In this document: positions 1-8,975 of the stretch, in pieces
Layout of the letters: each line of letters starts with the position of its first letter
Position numbering within the stretch: position 1 is the first letter of the stretch
NCBI GenBank assembly: GCA_018398765.1
Contig: JAHBMJ010002955.1
Location: forward strand, 1-14,342
Reading direction: 5' to 3'
Origin: Chromera velia
Lineage: Eukaryota; Sar; Chromeraceae
DNA length: 14,342 nucleotides
Position numbers and translations under genes: made by a program
The notes under the pieces: generated by a model
Database searches by the model: none
What the model was told of the DNA's origin: nothing
What the model saw: the letters and a program-made list of their open reading frames with translations, nothing else

Positions 1-1
<1 letters not shown>

Positions 2-31
<30 letters not shown>
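2..31. repeat. Poly-C run
   Basis: Thirty consecutive C at the window edge. This may be a true homopolymer or a sequence-end artefact. Confidence 0.9.
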
Positions 32-66
32 TTCTCTCTTTTTCTGTTTCACTCTCTGTCCCTCTT

Positions 67-149
67 TCTTTCTTTCTTCCTTTCTTGTTCCTGTCTGTCT
101 GTATGTCTCTCTCTCTCTCCCTCTCTTTCTTTCTTTCTTTCTTCCTACC
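67..149 (+). repeat. Left arm of perfect 83-bp inverted repeat
   Basis: Pyrimidine-rich. It is the exact complement of 215-297, including the non-repetitive part TTGTTCCTGTCTGTCTGTAT, so it is not just simple-sequence complementarity. The spacer is 65 bp. Confidence 0.9.
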
Positions 150-214
150 TTCCTTCCTTCCTTTCTTTCTTTCTTTCTTTCTTCTTTTCCTTCCTCCCTT
201 ATGTTTCCTTCTCT

Positions 215-297
215 GGTAGGAAGAAAGAAAGAAAGAAAGAGAGGGAGAGAGAGAGAGACATACAGACAGACAGGAACAAGAAAGGAAGAAAGAAAGA
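215..297 (-). repeat. Right arm of perfect 83-bp inverted repeat
   Basis: Purine-rich complement of 67-149. Confidence 0.9.
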
Positions 298-470
298 CAG
301 AAAGAAAGAAATGGAAGGAAACAAAGAACGAAAGAACGAAAGAAAGAAAGAACGAACGAACGAATGAACGAACGAATGAACGAATGAACGAACGAACGAA
401 CGAACGAAGGAAAAAAAAAAGCAAGAAAGCAAGGAGGTAAGGGAGGCTGAAAAGAAAAGAAAAGAAAACA
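298..470. repeat. Purine-rich simple sequence (GAAA)/(GAAC)/(GAAT)
   Basis: GAAA units pass into GAAC and GAATGAAC units (about 330-407) and then A-rich sequence. Lys/Glu/Arg- or Phe/Ser-rich frames across it are repeat translations. Confidence 0.9.
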
Positions 471-1243
471 CGCAAGAAAGTTGTTTGATTTCCGACGCCT
501 TGTGTCTGTTGCCCCTGTCCATGCCCGCTTCTTGCATCACCTTTTCCCATTTCAGTTTGAATTCTGTTCCCGCATTACATGTCTATGAGGTTCCTTGGAT
601 GTTGTTCGCCCTCTGTCCAAAATGTGAAAGCATGGTGCGCTGTGTGTTTCTGCAAAGCAGGTCTAAAACAGAGACACTGTATCTTTTGGATAATCGCCAC
701 AGTATAGGAATGCGTACCAATCTGTGGTTGTATGGCTGCAGGAAAGTTGCAAAGCCCCCTGACACTGAAAGGCCGCTTTCAGTGATGCCCCATCCTTTGC
801 GAGGGACGTGAATTGATCCGACATTATGAAAGGGTGAACATTGATAAATTTTAGACTTAAAGTTCATTGTACTCGTTAATTGACTTCTCTTGACTCAAAT
901 TGAGTGAATTATGAAAGCTCATAAATTTTACTTATTTTGAATAGTGATTCGTAATGTGTGTGACATCTAGGCGACGCACAGTGATGAGCAAAAAAATCTT
1001 GAGAATTTATATATGTAGTCACAATATATCACTAATAATAATATTGTAAGTCTGGCACTGCGTATCTAGCTGCGTATACAAGTAAAAAATTCATTTTAAA
1101 AATAAAAAACAGATAAATTTATCATCCTTAATTGGGAATATTGAGGTCTTTTTTTTTAACCTTATAAAAATTAGAAGCCACGATGTTTTCGGGGTGTGCA
1201 ACCCTTGCAAAAAATGTTAGAAAAGTGATAGAAAACCTAGCTG
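471..1243. other. No convincing gene
   Basis: A mixed-composition segment to about 820, then AT-rich DNA. Open frames on both strands overlap at 485-867 but neither has a domain or splice continuation. Confidence 0.4.
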
Positions 1244-1264
1244 AGGGTTGGACACTAAAGTTTT
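1244..1264 (+). repeat. Left terminal inverted repeat
   Basis: Identical over 21 bases to the complement of 2402-2422. Confidence 0.85.
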
Positions 1265-1544
1265 AAAGTTTTTTTTTGTTAAAGTTTTTTTTTTGCCCTT
1301 TAGACTTTATTTTTAAAAAATATTTTTCAATCAGTTTTTGAGTAGATCGTTAATTAAGTCAGTCATAAGTTAGACTCATAACTAAACTAATCAACTAGCC
1401 TACATAGAAGATGGCACAAGCTTAGTCTCTTTAAGTTGAAATTTATGTTCACATTGAAAACAATCATCAGCGAGATCGATCAAATCTAGAACCTCCCCGA
1501 ACCTAAGTGTCACTTAAAAAAATATAATCAAGATAATCTTTATC

Positions 1545-1700
1545 TGCGGCATCGTTTTTCAAGAGACCGTCCACGCCTGCGGTGTAGACGGTCAAGACAC
1601 CGTCCAGATATGCGGCTTTGGCTTTCAAGAGACCATAAATGATCCGCGCCTGCGGCGCGGACTTTCAAGCTTATCTAAAAATGCGGCTTGAACTTTCAAG
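1545..1700. repeat. Five-copy degenerate array TGCGGY-N9-CAAG
   Basis: Units start at 1545, 1578, 1611, 1651 and 1682. In every unit TGCGG(C/T) is separated from CAAG by exactly nine bases. Two units are centred in hairpins: 1565-1593 (GACCGTC outer stem, TGC loop) and 1642-1660 (TCCGCGCC-TGC-GGCGCGGA). The array lies inside the TIR element. Confidence 0.8.
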
Positions 1701-1860
1701 TGGTAGTTAGGTTTAGGGAGGTCGGATCTAGCATCGGAAGAAAAGTGATCGGATGACATCACGGATCAAAAGTTCGGATGTACTTGCACCGGGAAGTAAA
1801 CACTCGCAATCATTAGAATCAATGGATTTCAAATCAGGTATGCAACGCAGGAATTCCCTT

Positions 1861-2043
1861 TCATCCAGCGACTTGACATAAGAACGCGCCTAAGAACGCA
1901 CATAAAGAAAGTCTACGTATGAAGCCATCAAGTAGGTAGAGTGGGTAAAAGACTTTGAATTGGCAAATATCAAAGATGTTGCGCCAACGTTGGCATACAT
2001 CGAGAAGAGACCCGGGGGAGTAGTAGTTGTAAGCAGCCGCCAC
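1861..2043 (-). pseudogene. Short open frame inside the TIR element, possible remnant
   Basis: 60 codons from ATG at 2043 to a stop at 1861, the only frame of any length in this AT-rich element. It contains LLDVCQRWRNIFDIC and VFYPLYLLDGFIRRL. I see no transposase catalytic motif. It may be a remnant of a gene carried by the parent element, or chance. Confidence 0.2.
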
Positions 2044-2401
2044 CGTCTGTTAAGAGAAGTGATTGTTGGAAAAAAAAAGTGGATTTCTTAAAGAAAGATC
2101 CCAGAGGACCAAAGTTACCAGTTGTTTGAATTTATATTAACGTTGTTTCTAGGAATTTTTGTGAGAATTGTAATTAATATAGTAATGCATTACATTCATC
2201 GTTTTTGAATTTAAAAAACTTTTGCATAACTATAGTATATCTAGTAATTTATAAAGCATCAACTTTGTCTGCAATAATATAAATGAAACCAACTTCTCTA
2301 GCAATGTCTTTTAAATGAGCTTTTACATGTCTGGTTACATCTTTATTTTTAAAGTTTTAAAGTTAAAGTTTAAAGTTTTGTAAGCAAACTATATTATAAA
2401 A

Positions 2402-2422
2402 AAAACTTTAGTGTCCAACCCT
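2402..2422 (-). repeat. Right terminal inverted repeat
   Basis: Complement of 1244-1264 without mismatch. Confidence 0.85.
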
Positions 2423-3229
2423 AGTAGAAAACTTGTTTAAAAAGTGTTAGAAAAGTAATAAAAACGTTTATCATCATGGTACGTGGATGAAAAAAAAGAT
2501 AGAAAACCTGAGAAAGAAAATTTATAGTAAGGAAAAATCATTTTGGAAAAAAACTATATACACAAAAATTAATAACAATGAAAAATTATGTATCATCGAT
2601 TATTATGATATGCCATCGATCGCCATCTGCCGGGGCCCCTTCTAGGCGTCTAACCTGAGCGTTCGGCAGGTCATAACATGCAAACACAATTTTAAATTTG
2701 AAAAAAATTATATCATGAAACAGAAAGCTGGATTATAAGTTTAACTGAGATTTCTCCCCGTCCAGTTCCTGTGACGGTGATATATCGATACCCGCACGCC
2801 GTATCACGTCGTTTTCTTTCTTGTTTTCTTTTCTTAGCCATCCATCCACCGAGCTGAATTAGGCAACTCCTTCATGCAGAAACACAAATGATCCAGACTA
2901 GGATCCAGAGACATGGGTGCAGAAATGATAAGTCGCCGATCGGTCGATCAGGCATGCAACCGTACACATGCATGCTCAATCAGCAAAGGGACAGGAAATT
3001 TCCCCAAAGCAGAAAGGGTACCCCACCCCCCTCGATGAAGGAATGAACGGAACTTCATCGAACGCAATCAATTCATCGATCGAAAGATGAACTGCGTGCT
3101 TGCAGGGTGGACAGAAGTTTTCTTAGACAGGAAGCACTAACAAAAGCGTCTCTTTCCTCCCGTGCCTCCGTGTGCATGTCTGCCGGCTCCTTCCCTCCTG
3201 TACCCTCCCATCCAATTGCATCCATTCTC
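2423..3229. other. No gene seen, 3' flank of the large gene
   Basis: AT-rich to about 2750, then mixed sequence with several ATCGAT/CGATCG palindromes. It presumably includes the 3' UTR of the large minus-strand gene. Confidence 0.4.
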
Positions 3230-3558
3230 TCATTTGTTCTGCAGGCATAGTTCAGCCACCCGGAGTTGTCTGAACTGCTCAAAGTACCACTCTTGCACTC
3301 CAGGGCTGTCAAAGTTTGGGAACCCTGCGATCTCCTCCCTCATCTTCTCCCTGCTCGGAGAACCATCTGGACTGTACATCATCAATGCAGCCGGACGGAA
3401 AGGGAACTTTGCTCTGTGATTTACCTCCTGTCCTTCAATGATCTGCCCAGGAGCTTCATCGTCTATCCCCCGCCACTTCCAACTCAGGCCGCACTTGATG
3501 GCCTGGTCAGTCAGCGACTCCACTGACCGGTTCGCCGACCTTGCGAAACAGAAGGGGA
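3230..3558 (-). CDS. Large gene, last exon
   Basis: The acceptor CGAACGTGCAG|TCCCCTT is phase 1, matching the preceding donor. It encodes [40 protein letters not shown] and a Trp/Tyr/Phe-rich C-terminus ([13 protein letters not shown]), ending with TGA at 3230. No polyadenylation consensus is obvious in the following 150 bases. Confidence 0.65.
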
Positions 3559-6264
3559 CTGCACGTTCGCGTTCGGAGCAGGGAGGGAAGAGGAAAAATT
3601 AAGGAAGGGAGCTAGGAAGGGAGGAAAGAACTAGAAGAAGGAGGGATGAAAATACAGAGGGTTATAACTACAATGACGCCATGCAGAAGCACCAAAAAAG
3701 CTTGTGGAAGCCTACCAAGGAAGTCAGCAACAGCTTGCGCACACTTCAAAGCAACAGATGACATTTACTCGAAGTTCAATCGATGGCTACCCTCCGACAC
3801 CCCTCTCCGCTCCCCTCACGCTTTCCCTTGGTCTTTCTGTTCCCCTGCCCAACCCCTCACCGACCTTGAAGATCTTGGAATGAAATCTCCTAGCTGACGG
3901 ACGCTGACGGAGAATGCAGATCAACCCATCGACCCCCTTCTTCACTGCTTCTGCTTCCTTCTTCGCCTCTCTCTCTGCAATCGCCTCCTCCGAGCGCTTC
4001 CTTGCCGCCGTCAAGACACAGAGGCTTATCGGGCGTCTGAAGTCGGAGGCTACACCAGAAAGCGAGACCAGGCCCTCCTGCAGTGCCTGCGCACCACTTC
4101 GCAATGCGCCCCCCGCACCCCCAGAATTGCTGGCTGCTCCGGCCCGTTGCTCCAGAGGCACTTGCAAGGGGGCAGAAGGGACGCACAGACGGAGCCCTGC
4201 CTGCGAAACCCTGTCAACATTCCCCATCTTGAGAGCGGTCAGGGACTCAACAGACGAGGAGATGAAGTCTGCTTCACCAAGAAAACGTCCATCGTTGCCC
4301 AAATAGTCGTTGTATAGAAGTTTCACTGTTCTCTGAGTGCAGATCGAACAGCAAAGAGAAAGAGAGACAGACAGAGACAGAGACACAGAGAACAAAAACA
4401 TACACAGATAACGGTACAGACGAGGGATGATCGATCAGGGCGACTCGGAGGATAAAAGTGAAAAAAGACATACAAAAGGGAACCGTTACAGTTCTTCCAT
4501 CCAAGACTGTCAATGGACAGCTGCAGAAGGAAATTCACCAGAGAAAACGCGAAGTCCACCCCCAAACTCATTTCTTTCCCCTTCCTTTCCCTATCCCAAC
4601 CGGGCTGACTCAGCCTGCCGACCTTCAGTGCGCTTTGCATCAACTCTACGACCTCCTCTTCCAGCCGTGTCTTTGCTCTTTCCAACGAGAAGCTCGGGTG
4701 TCTCATATTCCACTCGTTTCGGTCTTCTTCGTTTCTTTTCTCCACTCTCCCCGCATGTTCTGGATTCTGAACATCTTCGAAAAACAGAAGCACCAGCTGG
4801 GGGGGAATGCTCCTTCTCACCATTCTGCGCTGCTGTGCGTGCCACCCTCTCTCTCCGGGCTGGACTCCAAATTCCTCCATCTCCCTCCCGACTGCAATCG
4901 CAATCAGAGCCTCCAGCATATTTCCTGCCACAAAGCTCAACACCAGAGACAGCAGGGTGTCCTCTGGCTCCTCCTTTTCCTCTTCCCACTCACCCCCCTT
5001 TTTTGCTCCCCTTCCCACCACAGGCACATCTCCGCAAACAACATGTCCGTCTGCGACCAATTCTATTCGCTCTCCCCGCCTCACGGGCAGAGGAAGAGCA
5101 AACACACACGCGGTTGTGCCGGCATGATCAAGGGCAAACTGTTTGAAAGGCGAGGGCGGACTGTCGCATGCAAGGGGCGGGTTGGCCGGACGAGAATCAA
5201 AAGACGTGAAGTGAGAGGAAGGGGCAGCAGCGGCAGCAGCAGTGGCCGCAAACCCTGCAGGATCAACCCGCCCCTCTCTTGCTTCGTTTACCGCCACACC
5301 GTCTTCCACCAACACGTCTCCTCTGTCGACCCACACGTGGTTTCGCTCTTCTACGACCGTCAGGCGGATGGACAAAGGGAGTTTTTCGCATCCGTACACA
5401 TCCAACGACTTCCCCGTGCGCTGGGCCTCCAACGGAAATTGGATAAATTGGGGGGGAAGCACAGAGCGACGTGGGAAGGAACGAACGGGTGGGCATAGGC
5501 TCGAGAAGGAACCAGGCCCCTCAGCCGTCTCTCTGCCTCGGCCTTTACTTTGGCCTCTGCCCCATGATCTATGCCCACCAGGGACTGTCGGCCGTGATGC
5601 CGGAGCCAGCTGACAGCTGCCAAAGGCTCGGGAGCGAATGCTGCCTTCACCCTTTCCATCCACCTTGCCACTCTGTCTCTCTCCAAATCGACAGGATAGA
5701 CCTGTCCTGCAGCGGGGGTTCCTGAGAGTCTCTTCTTCAGCTCGCTGTGCAACGTGTCTTCGGGGAAGTACAAGATCATTCCGTGCTCCACAGCCATCAG
5801 ACCCCTATCGAATGCATGAACAAGCTGCTCTCGAGTTGGGTGGGGAATCAAACGTCCCTTCTAAAAGGCCTTCCGGTCTACGGGAGGCGTCTGGGCAGGG
5901 GAGGTCTTCCCATCCCCACCTAGATCCCCATTCAGTGTTTCTACTTCTTTCAAGTCGGAAGGCCTTTTTCAAGGCATTGTGCTTCTGCAGCAGCAACAGA
6001 AGAGAAGAAGCGGGAAAGAAGGAAAAACTTGACTCAGAGTCGAATCGACTAGACAGGGAACCGCGCAGTTGTTTGATAAATCAAAGACATCTTGGCAGAG
6101 GAAGCGACGGAGAGAAAGAAGGAAACACAGACAGGAAGACAGAAAGGCAGAAGAAAACTTGACCAACGCAACTGAATGAATCATCATGCGGTAAGCGAAA
6201 GTTTGATGCAAAGAGAAGTGATACCTGAAGAAGAACAGTATCACCCTGATCAACAAACGTTTTG

Positions 6265-6314
<50 letters not shown>

Positions 6315-6340
6315 TGTCTGTCTGTCTGCCTATGTCTGCC

Positions 6341-6374
<34 letters not shown>

Positions 6375-8228
6375 AAAACTGTCTGTCTGGTCGGTTTGTC
6401 TGTCTGTCTGTCTGTCTGTATGTCTGTATGTCTGTCTGTCTGTCTCTGTCTGTCTGTCTGTCTGGCATTCTGTCTTTCTGTCTGTCTGTCTGTGTGTGTG
6501 TGTGTGTGTGTGTGGTCGACAGACTGACTTACTCACTTACCCACTGACTCACCGCGAATCTCCCCTCAAAAATGCTTCCCATTTGGCTGTCAAGTGCTTC
6601 GTTCACTGTTGCTTTGACTTTCTCTTCCACGTCGGCATCATTGACAACCATCAGATCACGGCGAATGTAGTCATGCTCCTCCGCCTTCTGGTACAGTTTT
6701 GGATTCTTGCTTGGTCGAAGTTGACGCCACCCTTCATCATCCTCACATTCTTCGTGACCCTCCTTGTCCCCTTCAAAGGCCCCAACGCTTTGAGACTCGA
6801 CCTCCATCCCCTCGTCTTCCTGCCCCTCCCCCTTGTCCCTCATCTGCTCCTCATCTGAGTCTGCAGACAGAAATGGAAAAACAAGAGGGAAGGGAGAGAG
6901 AAGGAAAACAAAAATTTCGTAAAAGAAGATTTTGCAGCAAAGAAAACGATTGAACATCCTAGGTACAAGACAAAAGGCAGGGGCGTCAGGAGGGAAAAAA
7001 AGAGGAGTGGGGGCCTCTGAAAAGACATGACCTTCTACACTAAGTCTTCTTTCAGCCTGTCTTTCTTTGTCCTTGACTCGACTGACTCACATATCAAAAA
7101 GGAGTCGGTCACCGGGGCGGCGATGTCATGCGCGGGGGGTCCTTGTTCAACTTGGCGTATTTCAGCGGGGGGGGGCTTCCTTTCAGGGCCGCGCGCACTG
7201 CACGCAACATAAGGGGTCACGGCAGTGGGTACCGAATCTGCATATCTAGCCTCTCTGCCCCCCTTTAATTCTAGCTGATCTCCCTGACACACTACCCCTT
7301 TCTGAGCTATCCGTTCTTCCGTCTACACTAGACTTCCTTATCCTCTGACCATTATTTCTTTAGCCTTCGGCCTGTCTCCTATCTTGCCCAGCGTCCTTCC
7401 TGAAATATCTCTCAACCTTCTACACTATTCTATCACACACTATCTGTTCGCCACTATTCTATCACACACTACCTGTTCGCTCTATCTCTCACACTAACTG
7501 AGTAAACTACCCTCCGGACCCCTCTGTTCCCTTCTCTCTGAGCTTGACTGCCAGTTTCTGCTTCCTCGGATCCAAACACAGTGAGATTCCCGTGTTTGAC
7601 TAATCTCCCTGACCAGTGAACAAACACTGGCAGAGTTTCTTTGATCTAGTATTGGAGAACCGCAATGAGGGCTTTCCAGACCCTCACTTTGGCAAACCAG
7701 CAAATCCGATGCGAGGTACCATGCTTGCCGCCTCAAGTAGAGCCGATGGGGTTACACACAAACAATGATTCTATTCATTGCAGTCCGGTAACCGTCTGGA
7801 AGCAAAAGATGAAAGCCAGCAGTCATGTTACAGATTTACACACCCAATCAGACACGAGATCTGACCTATTCTGACCTGAAACTCTCGGGGACCGATGGTC
7901 TTTTTTTCCTGCCAGAGCCACCCGAACGCCAACCATAGCTTTGAGTGTAGTTCCCTGCATCAGGTACGGAGGGTTTCGGGGATGTTCCAACTTTGGATCC
8001 ACAGATGGTACGGTACTTAGAGGAGAGGAGAAGAAGCAGATTGGCAGGAGACTTGGAGTGGGCTGAAGCAACACAGACCGATACAGACCGGACTTATGCG
8101 ATTGAGCCTTTGCACGTACTGCAGATGAGATCGACGATGACAAAAGCGGGCGCAGAAGAGAGAGAGAGCAGTCGTGCTCAGATGTGTTCAAAGTAGTTCC
8201 CACCCCCACTGAACTGCTCGTAATCCAT
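3230..8228 (-). CDS. Large multi-exon gene of unknown function, about 777 aa (model)
   Basis: I do not recognise this protein. The proposed minus-strand join is 8228-8204 (tentative), 6860-6553, 5860-5549, 5426-4539, 4332-3861 and 3558-3230. It sums to 2334 nt, 777 codons plus TGA. Phases at the junctions are 1, 0, 0, 0, 1. Order of parts: an acidic N-terminal stretch; a mixed alpha/beta-looking region ([27 protein letters not shown]); an Ala run and Pro-rich stretch; an acidic patch before a hydrophobic helix-like segment ([20 protein letters not shown]); a coiled-coil-like Lys/Glu segment ([20 protein letters not shown]); and a C-terminal block [20 protein letters not shown]. It looks soluble and intracellular. 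Weakest points are the first exon, the junction near 5430-5550 and the donor near 4539/4623. Confidence 0.5.
3861..4332 (-). CDS. Large gene, coiled-coil-containing exon
   Basis: The acceptor GATCTGCACTCAG|AGAACA follows a long TCTCTGTCTC tract. It is phase 0 and opens with [20 protein letters not shown]. Later parts are a Gly/Ala-rich linker and the charged helix [20 protein letters not shown]. The donor is AAGGTCG|GTGAGG (phase 1). Confidence 0.65.
4539..5426 (-). CDS. Large gene, longest exon
   Basis: Open over about 296 codons. Start candidates are TTGGAG|GCCCAG (5426) or GCCCAG|CGC (5420), both phase 0. Content: [40 protein letters not shown], an Ala run, a Pro/Ser-rich stretch, [20 protein letters not shown], an acidic patch, [20 protein letters not shown], and a helical end [15 protein letters not shown]. 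The 3' end is uncertain. CTG|GTGAAT gives 4539, AAG|GTCGGC gives 4623, and both are phase 0. Antisense frames on the plus strand are open over the same span but lack splice logic. Confidence 0.6.
5549..5860 (-). CDS. Large gene, second conserved-looking exon
   Basis: The acceptor GGCCTTTTAG|AAGGGAC is phase 0. An in-frame TAG is part of the acceptor itself, so the exon cannot start earlier in this frame. The 104 codons include [54 protein letters not shown] and [14 protein letters not shown]. The proposed donor is CCAAA|GTAAAG. The frame stays open past it to about 5360, but the continuation after 5426 fits better in another frame (see findings). Confidence 0.6.
6262..6515. repeat. Compound (TC)/(TG)/(CTGT) microsatellite
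   Basis: TC repeats, then about 14 TG units, then GTCT/CTGT units with short interruptions, then TG again. It lies inside the intron between 6553 and 5860 of the large gene. Cys/Val/Leu/Ser repeat peptides predicted across it on the plus strand are products of the repeat. Confidence 0.95.
6553..6860 (-). CDS. Large gene, exon with acidic N-terminal region
   Basis: The acceptor CCATTTCTGTCTGCAG|ACTCAG is textbook. The exon is phase 1 at its 5' end, so a coding exon should precede it. It encodes DSDEEQ..., a Glu/Asp/Gly-rich stretch, then [19 protein letters not shown] and a short amphipathic end. The donor is TTCGCG|GTGAGT. A second good donor, TGG|GTAAGT, lies 12 nt further at 6541 in the same phase, so isoforms differing by four residues (VSQW) are possible. 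The frame also runs back through the polypyrimidine tract to an ATG at 6957, giving a very hydrophobic Phe/Leu leader. I read that as the intron tract, but a signal-anchor start cannot be excluded. Confidence 0.65.
6861..8203. other. Presumed large intron or intergenic stretch
   Basis: No convincing exon on either strand. It holds a 29-bp tandem duplication at 7423-7480 and a repeated 13-mer ACCTTCTACACTA at 7030 and 7415. Minus-strand open frames at 7494-7736 and 7823-8209 show no recognisable domain. Confidence 0.4.
7423..7480. repeat. 29-bp tandem duplication
   Basis: Two adjacent 29-bp copies (7423-7451 and 7452-7480) differ at one base. Both begin CACTATTCTATCACACAC and end TGTTCGC. Confidence 0.95.
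8204..8228 (-). CDS. Tentative first coding exon of the large gene
   Basis: An ATG in good context (CCCGTGATGG) opens MDYEQFSG and reaches a possible donor GGG|GTGGGA in phase 1, the phase needed by the acceptor at 6860. The joined N-terminus would be [14 protein letters not shown]. The intron would be 1343 bp. A 25-nt exon is easily matched by chance. Confidence 0.25.
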
Positions 8229-8454
8229 CACGGGAAAAGGCTGGCATCGGAAACAAATTGGAAACAGGAAGACAACTGCAACTGAAGAGGCGGTGGAGGC
8301 AACACGAGCAGCGCGCAGTGAGAGGGGAGGAGATGAACAGCCTGGCAGACAGAGAGAGAGAAAGAGATACTGAGAGACACACAGGACGACTGTCCGTGCA
8401 AACAGACAAACCACCATCGGAGGAAATGTGTACTCGTCCGCATTTCCCCTTCTG

Positions 8455-8500
8455 ACTGGCTGACTGACTAACTGACTGACGGACTGACTGACTGACTAAC
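8455..8500. repeat. (CTGA)n imperfect microsatellite
   Basis: About eleven CTGA/CTAA/CGGA units in tandem. Confidence 0.85.
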
Positions 8501-8879
8501 GTGCAGTGAACATGCTGGCTCTGTGAGCAGGTTGACGGATACACTGAGGGGTGAACCCCTGAAGCTGTCACCGGATTGCAGTCCGTGCAGTTATTTGATT
8601 AATATATAGAGAGAGACTCGATCAAACAGAGAACAGTCAATTCCGCAAGATCCAAGTTGATTCAGAATCGGATTCAGTACTCTCCCCAGCTGTGGTTCTG
8701 CGGACTAGACGGTGGATGAGCAATACATTGCATGAGTATGGAGTCTGCATGCATAACGAAACCCTCCGAATCATCGATCACTACGTACATATATATACTT
8801 GTATGCAATCGAAAATTAATTAATGTTTCGATCATTCAATGCGCATGTACATGCATACATGCATGCATAAATAAATATT

Positions 8880-8975
8880 ACGCGCCTTTTTACACGAGAG
8901 TGGGCGCGCATTTGCGCGCCGAGGTGCTTCGGATACGATATAGTGAGCGCGCCGCGCGCATGCATTGCCCGCCGA
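8880..8975. other. CpG-rich cluster with hairpin in AT-rich intergenic DNA
   Basis: Rich in CGCG. It contains the perfect hairpin GGCGCGC-ATTT-GCGCGCC (8903-8920). CGCGCC recurs at 8881, 8915 and 8948. It is preceded by a TGCATGCAT/TACATGCAT patch (about 8840-8868). No gene is seen. Confidence 0.6.

Larger units (their letters stand above)
1244..2422. mobile_element. 1.18-kb non-autonomous DNA transposon-like element
   Basis: The ends are perfect 21-bp inverted repeats: AGGGTTGGACACTAAAGTTTT at 1244-1264 and its complement at 2402-2422. Both ends carry further TTTAAAGTT-rich subterminal sequence. The interior is AT-rich and non-coding apart from a 60-codon minus-strand frame. No clean target-site duplication is visible directly at the ends. 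However, a related sequence of about 22 bp (TGTTAGAAAAGT.ATA.AAAAC) lies just outside each end, at 1215-1236 and 2445-2465. Length and structure fit a MITE or other non-autonomous TIR element. The superfamily is unknown. Confidence 0.72.

Noticed and set aside
199-540. Phe/Ser-rich and Lys/Glu/Arg-rich frames on both strands
   Set aside because: Translation of (GAAA)/(GAAC) simple sequence.
485-867. 108-codon plus-strand frame and overlapping 94-codon minus-strand frame
   Set aside because: Neither has a recognisable domain, splice-linked extension or coding bias that separates it from chance.
1545-1700. CRISPR array
   Set aside because: Units are degenerate, only short anchors are conserved, spacing varies from 31 to 40 bp, and the context is eukaryotic with no cas genes.
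4427-5498. Long plus-strand open frames (239 and 346 codons)
   Set aside because: They lie antisense to the large-gene exon at 4539-5426. Their residues are Ser/Pro/Arg-rich and they have no domain and no splice logic.
5805-5984. Possible extra exon after the acceptor GCTGCTGCAG at 5985
   Set aside because: The acceptor looks good, but none of the GT sites I checked in it restores the frame of the next exon, while direct joining of 6553 to 5860 is in phase.
6176-6858. Plus-strand frames with Cys-Val-Ser-Leu repeats
   Set aside because: Translation of the (CTGT)/(TG) microsatellite plus the antisense of the exon at 6553-6860.
7494-8209. Retrotransposon gene remnant on the minus strand
   Set aside because: Open frames exist, but I found no gag, protease, reverse transcriptase or integrase motif and no paired long terminal repeats.
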